From Paenibacillus piri (GTDB lineage: Bacteria; Bacillota; Bacilli; Paenibacillales; NBRC-103111), in NCBI RefSeq assembly GCF_004354045.1, contig NZ_SMRT01000020.1, forward strand, positions 1 through 64,000: a stretch of DNA of 64,000 nt, given 5' to 3'. Below, piece by piece: positions 24,867-32,580 of the stretch. The notes under the pieces were generated by a model. That model searched no databases and was not told the origin of the DNA. It saw only the letters and a list, made by a program, of their open reading frames with translations. How positions within the stretch are numbered: the first letter of the stretch is position 1; every line of letters starts with the position of its first letter. The translations under genes and the position numbers were made by a program.

Positions 24867-25283
24867 ATGGGCAGACATGTGATTGCGAAAGCTGCGGAAA
24901 TGCCAAAGGGCGCCAGAAAAATCGTTCAGCTCGAAGGGAGGTCGGTCGGCGTATTCAATGTGCATGGCAGCTACTATGCGATGAAAAATAGTTGCCCGCA
25001 TCAAAACGCTCCGCTGTGCGTCGGCACAGTGACGGGGATGACCATGCCCTGCGAGCCGGGGCAGTACGTGTACGGCCGCGAGGGCGAAATCGTCCGATGC
25101 CCGTGGCATGGCTGGGAATTTGACATTACGTCCGGCAAATCGATTTTCGACCCTCATCAGTGTTATGTCAAAACATATGAGGTTGCGGTTGAAGCGGTTG
25201 AAACCGTAGCGGAGCCGGAGCCGCCGAGCGTCGAAACGTACCCCGTGAAGGTGGAGTCCGGCTGGGTTGTCGTTTATATATAA
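24867..25283 (+). CDS. Small Rieske [2Fe-2S] protein
   Basis: A 138-residue single-domain Rieske protein. Ligands are C43 and H45 (SCPHQNAPLC) and C78 and H81 (CPWHGWEF). The 33-residue loop between the motifs is longer than in simple ferredoxins. It resembles the ferredoxin component or N-terminal domain of ring-hydroxylating oxygenases, but no oxygenase catalytic domain or reductase is encoded nearby. Start ATG 24867 after GGGAAGGATACCG, 18 bp from the amidohydrolase stop. Probably carries electrons for an oxidation of the same substrate. Confidence 0.85.
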   Translation: MGRHVIAKAAEMPKGARKIVQLEGRSVGVFNVHGSYYAMKNSCPHQNAPLCVGTVTGMTMPCEPGQYVYGREGEIVRCPWHGWEFDITSGKSIFDPHQCYVKTYEVAVEAVETVAEPEPPSVETYPVKVESGWVVVYI

Positions 25284-25360
25284 GCGATGTAAGCGCAAAT
25301 GCGGGGCTGTGCCGGAAGCCGCGGTTGTTTTTTCAGCCCCTCGCTCTGAATGAATTTGGA

Positions 25361-25415
25361 TGTGCAAAGCCGCCGCCATCCCCACTTATAGTGGCGTTGG
25401 CGGCGGCTTTGCACA
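25361..25415 (+). repeat. Long perfect hairpin, partner of the 23433 hairpin
   Basis: TGTGCAAAGCCGCCGCCA pairs perfectly over 18 bp with its complement ending at 25415, with inner CCACT-TAT-AGTGG. Compared with 23433 the stem differs at paired positions but stays paired. It lies between the convergent Rieske and CdaR-type genes and may terminate one or both. Confidence 0.65.
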
Positions 25416-25473
25416 TTATGGGGGACTGTTTCAAAGGTCGATACCCATTTGGACCGCGCCCTTATGCCCGGGG

Positions 25474-26586
25474 CTATCCGCTTATTTTCAACCGTTTACA
25501 GATGAGCAGAAATTTGTAAACAAGCGCATCGTTAAATTTTTTCGGGTCCAGCTCGATGGTCTCGGACAGTTTCTCCAGCCGGTAAAGCAGCGTATTACGG
25601 TGCAGATGAAGCTTGTCGGCGGCTTCCTTCGTGTTCAGGTTCGATTCCAGGAATACTTCCAACGTCTCCTCCATCTCCGGATTCAAATGCTGTATAAATT
25701 CATAATGGCTGGTGAACTGCTCCCTGAGCTCTGCGGGGATGCTGTCGATCAGACTGATCAGCCCCCAATCGTCGATGTGGGCGCAGCGCGTGTCTTTATC
25801 GAGCTTCATCAGCAACCGCATGCTTTGCAGCGCTTGAAAGTAGGAGGTGCGCAAGCCTTTCATCCCGGCTTCCCGCCTGCCGATGCCGATATAAGCCTGC
25901 AATCCCGACAGCGCCAGGCTGCAGTGCAGCTGCTCGGCCAGCTTGCGCTCGGCATACGGATGGATGCCTTTCACATGAGCGCATAAAAACAGCAGACGTT
26001 CGCCCGTGAAGGAAACGATGGTATCCTGCTCCGTTTCCAGCTTGATTTTGCCGATAGCCTTTCGTTTCAATTCGTCGGTCCGGGGCTGCGAGACGATCTC
26101 ATGAATGTGGATCAAAAATACGGTCCGCTGCTGGGCTGGATTGATATCGAGAGAAAGCGCCAGCTTCCCGAGCTTCTCCGGATCGAAATGATACGGATTG
26201 ATCAAATCGGCCACGAACGAATCGACCGCTTCCTGTTTATAATTGAGGACCGCCTGCACGGCCAGCTGTCCCAAGGTCGCTTCGAGACTGATTTTCAATA
26301 CTCGCAGCAGCTGATGCTTGAGCTGCGCGTTGTCGGCTATGCCATCCATGCCGATTGCCCCGACGACATGCCCTTCGTGCTCGACGAGCAAAAACAGCCG
26401 GTCGGGCGCTACCCGGTCCTCGCCGGCGGCAAGCGCTGTAACAGCGCTTTCATGAACCCGGTTGTGCTGATCCGGGCAGGGCGATGCGACGATGAGTCCT
26501 GTTTCGTCCGTTATGTAAGTCCTGCTGTCAATGGATGCTGAGAATTGATTAAGAAAAGGAGAAGCAATTTGGGCCGTCAATTTCAT
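25474..26586 (-). CDS. CdaR/PucR-type transcriptional regulator (sugar diacid regulator)
   Basis: A 370-residue regulator. N-terminal residues 1-135 resemble the diacid-recognition domain (ITDETGLIVASPCPDQHN, then VGAIGMDGIADN). The middle is a degenerate GGDEF-like region. The C-terminus has the PucR helix-turn-helix (NLNTKEAADKLHLHRNTLLY, then RLEKLSETIEL). Such proteins activate glucarate, galactarate or glycerate use. It is divergent from a LacI-type gene and next to a sugar-acid gene set. ATG start with GGAGG 13 bases upstream. Confidence 0.85.
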   Translation of the reverse strand: MKLTAQIASPFLNQFSASIDSRTYITDETGLIVASPCPDQHNRVHESAVTALAAGEDRVAPDRLFLLVEHEGHVVGAIGMDGIADNAQLKHQLLRVLKISLEATLGQLAVQAVLNYKQEAVDSFVADLINPYHFDPEKLGKLALSLDINPAQQRTVFLIHIHEIVSQPRTDELKRKAIGKIKLETEQDTIVSFTGERLLFLCAHVKGIHPYAERKLAEQLHCSLALSGLQAYIGIGRREAGMKGLRTSYFQALQSMRLLMKLDKDTRCAHIDDWGLISLIDSIPAELREQFTSHYEFIQHLNPEMEETLEVFLESNLNTKEAADKLHLHRNTLLYRLEKLSETIELDPKKFNDALVYKFLLICKRLKISG

Positions 26587-26652
26587 AACGCTCCATCAAC
26601 CTCCAACGGGATCGTCTATTGACTATAATCGCGGGTCGATTATAATTAGTAA

Positions 26653-26666
26653 CAAAAACGTTTTTG
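26653..26666. promoter_or_regulatory. LacI-family operator 1
   Basis: Perfect 14-bp palindrome CAAAAACGTTTTTG, 53 bp upstream of the LacI-type start. The same 14 bases recur at 27771 in front of the transporter operon. Confidence 0.8.
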
Positions 26667-26719
26667 GAACCACTTTATTATAACACATATATATGAATCA
26701 ACAAGATGGAGATGAGAAA

Positions 26720-27739
26720 ATGTCTATACGGGAAATCGCGCAAAAGGCAGGCGTGTCCGTCTCGACCGTATCGCGGGCGTTGAACGGCTATTCGGATGTC
26801 AGCATGGAAACGAGAAAGCGGGTCATGGAGGTGGCCCGGGAGTTCAATTATTTTCCGAATGCGATAGCCCGCGGATTGGTGCTGCGGAAAACGCATATGA
26901 TCGGCCTGTTTTTCGGCGACCGGATCAATTCCGGCTTCGATGACCCGATGTACCAGGAAGTTATTTCGGCCATTCGCATCGAGGCCGGGAAATCGGGTAG
27001 GGACCTGCTTATTTTCGCCAATTCAAACAAGGAATTGTCGACCTACACCTCGCTCAGCAAAGAACGCGGCGTCGACGGCGTGTTTCTGATCCTGAACCGG
27101 GAGGAGAAGCTGAAGAAGGATCAGATCCGCGAGCTGGAGAAATCGGGCATTCCTTGCGTGAGCATCAATTTTCAACTGCAGGGCGACCGCTGCACCTATG
27201 TCGAGTCCAACAACTACCAAGGCACGAAGGATGCCGTCACCCATTTAATCCGGCTCGGGCATAAGCGGATCGCATTCATCGGCGGGGACATCTACGGGAA
27301 AGCCGGAGTCGACCGGTTGAACGGATATAAGGATGCGCTGCTGGAGGCCGGACTTGCGTACGACGAGCGGCTGGTCGAATTTTGCTACTTCACGAACAAA
27401 GGGGCGCGGGATGCGGCGATCAAGCTCCAGGAGCGGGCGGATAATATTACGGGAATATTCGTAGCGAGCGACCGAATGGCCGTGATCGTGATCGATACGC
27501 TGCGGGAACGAGGCTTGTTCGTGCCGTCGGACATCTCGGTCGTCGGCTTCGACGATATCGCGGTGGCGGAAAGGTCGAATCCGGCGCTGACGACCGTTAG
27601 GCAGCAAAGATACGAGATGGGAAGGCTCGCGACGGAATTTTTAAACCGGATGATCGACGATCCGGACTGCAGGCCGGAGCCGACAACGCTGCAATGCGAG
27701 CTCGTCATCCGCAATTCCACAGCCAGCATCCGGGTTTGA
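26720..27739 (+). CDS. LacI-family transcriptional regulator
   Basis: A 339-residue repressor with N-terminal helix-turn-helix (MSIREIAQKAGVSVSTVSRA, hinge helix after it) and periplasmic-binding-like sugar domain (GVDGVFLILNREEKLKKDQI; HKRIAFIGGD; SVVGFDDIAVAERSNPALTT). ATG 26720 has GGAGATG seven bases upstream and is preferred to ATG 26693. It probably represses itself and the ABC transporter operon at 27976 through two identical operators. Confidence 0.92.
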   Translation: MSIREIAQKAGVSVSTVSRALNGYSDVSMETRKRVMEVAREFNYFPNAIARGLVLRKTHMIGLFFGDRINSGFDDPMYQEVISAIRIEAGKSGRDLLIFANSNKELSTYTSLSKERGVDGVFLILNREEKLKKDQIRELEKSGIPCVSINFQLQGDRCTYVESNNYQGTKDAVTHLIRLGHKRIAFIGGDIYGKAGVDRLNGYKDALLEAGLAYDERLVEFCYFTNKGARDAAIKLQERADNITGIFVASDRMAVIVIDTLRERGLFVPSDISVVGFDDIAVAERSNPALTTVRQQRYEMGRLATEFLNRMIDDPDCRPEPTTLQCELVIRNSTASIRV

Positions 27740-27770
27740 TCCGGACGCCGGCTTTTATTTTGATTCATTA

Positions 27771-27784
27771 CAAAAACGTTTTTG
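27771..27784. promoter_or_regulatory. LacI-family operator 2
   Basis: CAAAAACGTTTTTG, identical to the site at 26653. It lies about 190 bp upstream of the binding-protein gene and 30 bp after the LacI stop, consistent with control of the sugar-acid operon. Confidence 0.8.
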
Positions 27785-27975
27785 TGCAGCGGAACAAAAT
27801 GTTGTCGGCGGTTGCGCCAATTTTTAGTTCATATTTCTAATGTATTGAAAAAGCAAAAGTTGTTTAATGAAGTTGCAAGCAAACAGAAGGCTTTATAAAG
27901 CAGGCGAAAGGGTGGTCGAATGAAAGGTGCGGCTTATAAATGCAAGCGATTTCATATTAAAAGGAGGGGAACGGA

Positions 27976-29307
27976 ATGAACAAACGAGCTATGGCTTTAT
28001 GTGCGTCGATTGTTATGCTCTTGACCGCATGCAGCTCGACGCCTGCGGCTACGTCCACGACGAATTCGGGCGATAAGCAGCAGCCTGCCGAGGCAAAGGC
28101 CGATCCGAATAAAAAGGTGACGATCAAGTATTCTTTTTGGGGAGATACCGATACGAAAAATTTGCATATCGCGGTCATCGACGAATTTATGAAGCGGAAT
28201 CCGAACATTACGGTCGAGCCGGTCTATATTCCCGCCGATTATTTGACGAAAATTCAAACCTCGTTTACGGGCGGCACCCAGCCGGACCTGATTAATTTTA
28301 CGGCCAACGACCTGATCTCCTTCGCCGCATCCGGCGTGCTGGAGCCGCAGACGAAATGGATCAAGCAGGAGTGGGATAAGGAAAATTTCGGCGACATTTT
28401 CGAACGGCTGATGAAAGCGCTGGAATATAACGGCGAGCAGTGGGCGCTTCCGAGAAACTCGGCGGGCCGGACGCTGTTTTACAACAAGCGGATTTTTGAC
28501 GAAGCCGGCGTCAAATATCCGGACAGCTCGTGGACATGGGATACGCTGATCGAGCAGGGAAAGAAGCTGACGAACAACAGCACCGATCCGAACAAGAAAA
28601 TATATGCGATCGGCTTTCAGGGCGAAGTCTCCGACATCAGCGCCAGCTACATATGGCAGGCCGGGGGCGACTATTTGAGCCCGGACGGAAAAAAGTTCAT
28701 TTTCAATTCCAATGAAAGCAAGCAGGCGCTGAAATATTTGCACGACCTGATTTATGTGCATAAAATAGCGCCGAATCCGAGCAATTATACGAACGCGGTG
28801 CCGTCGGCGATGTTTTTGAATGAGAAGGTCGCGATGCACTACGACGCGGGTTCGTTTATCGCAACGATGCAAAAGGCGAAATTCCCATGGGATATCGCGC
28901 TGTTCCCCGAAGGACCCAAAGGGCGCGACGGAGCGCTGTCTCCGACCGGACTGGCGATCCCGAAAGCGAGCAAGAACAAGGAAGCGGCCTGGCAGCTGGC
29001 CAAATTCATCAACGGCCCCGTCGGACAGGAAATATTGATCAGCACCGGATTTTCCGCCCCGGTACGCAAATCGATTCTGAACGACGAGAAAAAATATTTG
29101 CCGCCCGATAAGTTTAAGGTGAATCGCAAGGTTGCGCTGGAGGCATATACGGATCATGCTCGGGTCAAACCGAACCATCCGGCCTGGGTGCAGATGGATA
29201 CGATCATCAAAAAATATTTGGGCCTCTATTTCCTTGATCCGAACGGGAAGCTGGACGATGCGATGAAGCAAATCGACAATGAGGTCAATCCTGTATTGGC
29301 GAAATAA
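27976..29307 (+). CDS. Sugar ABC transporter substrate-binding lipoprotein (SBP family 1)
   Basis: A 443-residue lipoprotein with lipobox LLTAC (Cys19). Typical family-1 features: FWGDTDTKNLHIAVIDEFMK, GTQPDLINFTANDLISFAAS, and WALPRNSAGRTLFYNKRIFD. It feeds the two permeases that follow. Start ATG after AAAGGAGGGG. The ATPase (MsmX-type) is not encoded here, as is usual in Paenibacillus. Confidence 0.92.
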   Translation: MNKRAMALCASIVMLLTACSSTPAATSTTNSGDKQQPAEAKADPNKKVTIKYSFWGDTDTKNLHIAVIDEFMKRNPNITVEPVYIPADYLTKIQTSFTGGTQPDLINFTANDLISFAASGVLEPQTKWIKQEWDKENFGDIFERLMKALEYNGEQWALPRNSAGRTLFYNKRIFDEAGVKYPDSSWTWDTLIEQGKKLTNNSTDPNKKIYAIGFQGEVSDISASYIWQAGGDYLSPDGKKFIFNSNESKQALKYLHDLIYVHKIAPNPSNYTNAVPSAMFLNEKVAMHYDAGSFIATMQKAKFPWDIALFPEGPKGRDGALSPTGLAIPKASKNKEAAWQLAKFINGPVGQEILISTGFSAPVRKSILNDEKKYLPPDKFKVNRKVALEAYTDHARVKPNHPAWVQMDTIIKKYLGLYFLDPNGKLDDAMKQIDNEVNPVLAK

Positions 29308-29349
29308 CGAATAGGCATAAAACGACTACGGATGCCCGGGAGGTGCAGC

Positions 29350-30240
29350 ATGGCGAGGAGATTTTGGTTAGGCGATACGATGGTGGCGTATTATTTTTTG
29401 CTGCCGGCAGTGATCGGTTTTGCGATCTTTACCGCCATCCCTTTGATAGCTTCCCTCTGTATTTCGTTCTACGACTGGAATACGCTGTCCGATCCGAAAT
29501 ATATCGGCTTGGGAAACTATTTGAAAATTTTTACGAACGATCCGATCTTCATGACGGCATTAAAAAACACGTTCTGGTATGCGGTCGGCGTCGTCCCCTT
29601 CAGCATTGCGCTGGGCTTGGGGGCGGCGCTGCTGCTCAACCAGCAAATCATCGGCATCGCGTTCTGGAGAACGATCTATTTCATGCCGGTCATGACTTCG
29701 ACAGTCGCAATTTCGCTCGTCTGGAAATGGCTGTATAACCCGGAGGTCGGCTTGATCAACGTCCTGCTGCGGGAAATCGGGGTGCAGGAGCCCCCGACAT
29801 GGCTGACCAGCGTGACCTGGGCGCTGCCCTCGATCATTATCGTCACAATCTGGAAAACGATCGGCTACAACATGGTCATCTTTTTGGCGGGGCTGCAAAA
29901 TATAGCGAAAGATTTGTACGAGGCGGCCGAAATCGACGGCTCCGGCAAATGGAACGGGTTCTGGTATATTACGCTCCCATTGCTGCGGCCGACGACGTTC
30001 TTTATTACAGTCATCTCGGTCATCCACTCGTTCCAGGTGTTCGGCTATGCGCTCGTCATGACCGAGGGCGGACCGGGCGTCGCGACCAACACGCTAGTGC
30101 TGTACATTTATCAGCAGGGCTTTAAATTTTTCAATATGGGCTACGCTTCGGCTATTGCCTGGGTGCTGTTCATCATTCTTCTGGTGTTCACGCTGATCCA
30201 AACCTATGTCAATCATAGAAGGGAGGCGGCGAACGCATGA
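29350..30240 (+). CDS. Sugar ABC transporter permease (MalF/UgpA-like)
   Basis: A 296-residue permease with six predicted helices and the EAA loop LYEAAEIDGSGKWNGFWYIT. ATG 29350 has GGGAGG six bases upstream and is preferred to ATG 29332. Its stop overlaps the ATG of the next permease (ATGA at 30237-30240), so the pair is translationally coupled. Confidence 0.92.
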   Translation: MARRFWLGDTMVAYYFLLPAVIGFAIFTAIPLIASLCISFYDWNTLSDPKYIGLGNYLKIFTNDPIFMTALKNTFWYAVGVVPFSIALGLGAALLLNQQIIGIAFWRTIYFMPVMTSTVAISLVWKWLYNPEVGLINVLLREIGVQEPPTWLTSVTWALPSIIIVTIWKTIGYNMVIFLAGLQNIAKDLYEAAEIDGSGKWNGFWYITLPLLRPTTFFITVISVIHSFQVFGYALVMTEGGPGVATNTLVLYIYQQGFKFFNMGYASAIAWVLFIILLVFTLIQTYVNHRREAANA

Positions 30241-31112
30241 ACGCCGATCTGTCTGCGACCGGAGTTGTCGCCAGCGGCTTGAAGAAGTCGAGCATGGAGC
30301 GGATTACGCATTTCATTACGTATGTCATCCTCCTTTTTTTCTCGGGAATAATGGTGCTGCCGTTTATTTGGATGGTCTCGTCATCGCTGAAAAATTTGGA
30401 GGAAGTTTCGGAAATCCCGATCCGCTGGATACCGGAAACGTTCCGTTTCCATAATTATGTCGAAGTGTTTCAAAGCATCCCGATGGCCCGGTTTATGTTC
30501 AACTCGCTGTTCGTTTCGGTCTCGGTCATGATCCTGTCGCTGTTCGTTTCCTCGATGGCGGCCTACGCGTTCGCCAGAATGGATTTTAAAGGGAAAAATA
30601 TATTGTTTATGTCGTTCTTAACGACGTTAATGATCCCGCAGCAGGTAACGATGATTCCGAACTTCCTGATTATGAAATATTTGGGCTGGCTCAATTCGTA
30701 CAGCGCGTTAATTTTTCCCAGCGTGTTTACGGCGTTCGGCGTCTTTATGCTGCGGCAGTTTTTTCTGTCGATTCCGAAGGAGCTGGAGGAGGCTGCGAGA
30801 ATTGACGGGTGCAGCCGCTTCCGCATTTATTGGAACATTATGATTCCGTTGGCGCAGCCGGCGTTTGTGACGTTAGGCATTTTCATTTTCCTCGGCGAAT
30901 GGAACTCCTTTCTGTGGCCGCTGATCGTGATCGATTCCATCGAGTTTCAGCCGATCCAGGTCGGGCTTCGTTCCTTTCAAGGCGAGTTCATGACACATTG
31001 GCACTTGATGATGGCCGGGGCGTTTATTGCCGAAGCGCCGGTTCTGATCTTTTATATGTTTTGTCAAAAATATATTATCCAAGGTATCGCGACTTCCGGC
31101 ATTAAAGGATAG
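30237..31112 (+). CDS. Sugar ABC transporter permease (MalG/UgpE-like)
   Basis: A 291-residue permease with six predicted helices and the EAA motif ELEEAARIDGCSRFRIYWNI. Forms the pore with the protein encoded just upstream, whose stop it overlaps. The next gene, an enolase-superfamily enzyme, begins 41 bp downstream and is likely in the same operon. Confidence 0.92.
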   Translation: MNADLSATGVVASGLKKSSMERITHFITYVILLFFSGIMVLPFIWMVSSSLKNLEEVSEIPIRWIPETFRFHNYVEVFQSIPMARFMFNSLFVSVSVMILSLFVSSMAAYAFARMDFKGKNILFMSFLTTLMIPQQVTMIPNFLIMKYLGWLNSYSALIFPSVFTAFGVFMLRQFFLSIPKELEEAARIDGCSRFRIYWNIMIPLAQPAFVTLGIFIFLGEWNSFLWPLIVIDSIEFQPIQVGLRSFQGEFMTHWHLMMAGAFIAEAPVLIFYMFCQKYIIQGIATSGIKG

Positions 31113-31153
31113 CTGCTGTCGAATACCGCTACTTCATTCGGGAGGTTAGGGAA

Positions 31154-32251
31154 ATGAAAATTACTGGACTGGAAGCGATTATTTTATATTCGGAAGTGAA
31201 AAATCCGGTTAAGGACGCGCTGCACACGTATGATGCGGGTACGACGGTCGTGACCAAGCTGCTTACCGACGAGGGGATTACGGGCTATGCCTCGAGCTAT
31301 TTCGGCCGGGGCAAAGCGACGGCCTCCGTGCTAAAGGTGCTGCTGGAGCAGGAATTGGCGCCGCAGCTGATCGGCGAAGATCCGTTGTTTACGAAGCGCA
31401 TCCGCAAAAAATTGTGGGGTGTCGCGGACTATCACGGCGTCGAAGGCTTGGCGCATTTCGGCATTTCGGCAATCGACATTGCGCTGTGGGATATCGTGGG
31501 CAAATCGGTCGGGCTGCCGGTGGCCAAAGTTTTGGGCGGCGTCCGCGATCGGGTACCCGCTTATGCGATGGCCGGGTGGTATTTTGACACGGAGAAGGAA
31601 TATATCGAGAAATGCATCGCGACCGCGGAGGAAGGGTTTAAGGCGATCAAGCTGAAGGTCGGCCGCTATTCGCTGGAAAACGACGTTCAGCGCATTAAAG
31701 CGGCGCAGCGGGAGCTGGGCGAGCATTTCACCTTTCTGGTGGACGCGAACCAGGGGTTTGATGAAAGGGAAGCGATTCGCCGGGGGAGAGCGTACGAGCA
31801 GCTTGGCATCCGCTGGCTGGAGGAGCCGCTCATTCCGCAGCAGAAAGAAAATCACGCGCGGCTCGTGCAGGCGCTCGATATCCCGATTGCGATCGGCGAA
31901 AATTATTATGCCAAGCATCAATTTTACGATGCGGTGCAGGCCGGAGCGGCGTCCATTTACCAGCTGGACAACCGCAGAGCGGGCGGGCCGACGGAATGGA
32001 TGGAAATCGGTGCTATAACCGATGCGGCCGGCCTTCAGCTGGCCAGCCACGGCGGCGGTCCGGCCAACGTGAATATGCTCTGCGCCATTCCGAATGCGAT
32101 CTTCCTGGAGACAGGCAGCCTGAAGAAAGAAAACCATATGCTGAAAACGCAGTTGACCATGGTCGACGGGGAAGTGCTGCTGCCGGATACGCCCGGAATG
32201 GGTACCGATGTGAATGAAGATTATATTCGGGCGCACCGGGTAGACGGATAG
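31154..32251 (+). CDS. Enolase-superfamily dehydratase/racemase (mandelate racemase group)
   Basis: A 365-residue enzyme with capping domain and (beta/alpha)7 barrel. The KxK motif is K166-x-K168 (AIKLKVG), the metal ligands are D197 (VDANQGF), E223 (EEPLIP) and E249 (IGENYY), and D272 with H299 (ASHGGG) form the distal His/Asp dyad. This is the mandelate-racemase subgroup pattern, whose members include sugar-acid dehydratases that yield 2-keto-3-deoxy acids. Context with two sugar-acid regulators and an aldehyde dehydrogenase favours such a dehydratase. Start ATG after GGGAGGTTAGGGAA. Confidence 0.88.
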   Translation: MKITGLEAIILYSEVKNPVKDALHTYDAGTTVVTKLLTDEGITGYASSYFGRGKATASVLKVLLEQELAPQLIGEDPLFTKRIRKKLWGVADYHGVEGLAHFGISAIDIALWDIVGKSVGLPVAKVLGGVRDRVPAYAMAGWYFDTEKEYIEKCIATAEEGFKAIKLKVGRYSLENDVQRIKAAQRELGEHFTFLVDANQGFDEREAIRRGRAYEQLGIRWLEEPLIPQQKENHARLVQALDIPIAIGENYYAKHQFYDAVQAGAASIYQLDNRRAGGPTEWMEIGAITDAAGLQLASHGGGPANVNMLCAIPNAIFLETGSLKKENHMLKTQLTMVDGEVLLPDTPGMGTDVNEDYIRAHRVDG

Positions 32252-32338
32252 CTCCCGGAAATAAAGAATGCCTAGACGCGTGGTGAATAAATCGCGAAGA
32301 GGGCGGAATCGTTCTGGAGAAGCGTAAGTGAAACGCCT

Positions 32339-32393
32339 TTGTCCCCGGATTTCTACCGCTAGCGCGGTATACATTCAAGAAATCCGGGGACAA
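32339..32393 (+). repeat. Long intercistronic hairpin
   Basis: TTGTCCCCGGATTTCT (32339-32354) is perfectly complementary to AGAAATCCGGGGACAA (32378-32393). The 23-base interval holds a second hairpin ACCGC-TAGC-GCGGT. No T run follows. It lies in the 330-bp gap between the dehydratase and aldehyde dehydrogenase genes, and may protect the upstream message or be a small mobile palindrome. No second copy was seen in the window. Confidence 0.7.
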
Positions 32394-32580
32394 CAGCGAT
32401 CGGAGGAATATTGGATGTGAGGCTGTCGATGAACCGGGATAAAGGCTTTGGAAAATAAGCTTCAGAGTCATCCCCAACGCCTGTTTCCGCAGTTCGTCGA
32501 CAACTTCCGGGGTATTCCTATTTGCCGGGATGCGGTAAAATGGAAACAGGCATGTACTTGGATGAGGGGAGATGAAAGCG

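Noticed and set aside
24867..25283. Complete ring-hydroxylating oxygenase system
   Set aside because: Only a Rieske domain is present; no catalytic alpha subunit or reductase is encoded nearby.
27997..29271. 424-residue frame antisense to the binding-protein gene
   Set aside because: Shadow of the strongly supported lipoprotein gene; long antisense frames are expected at this GC content.
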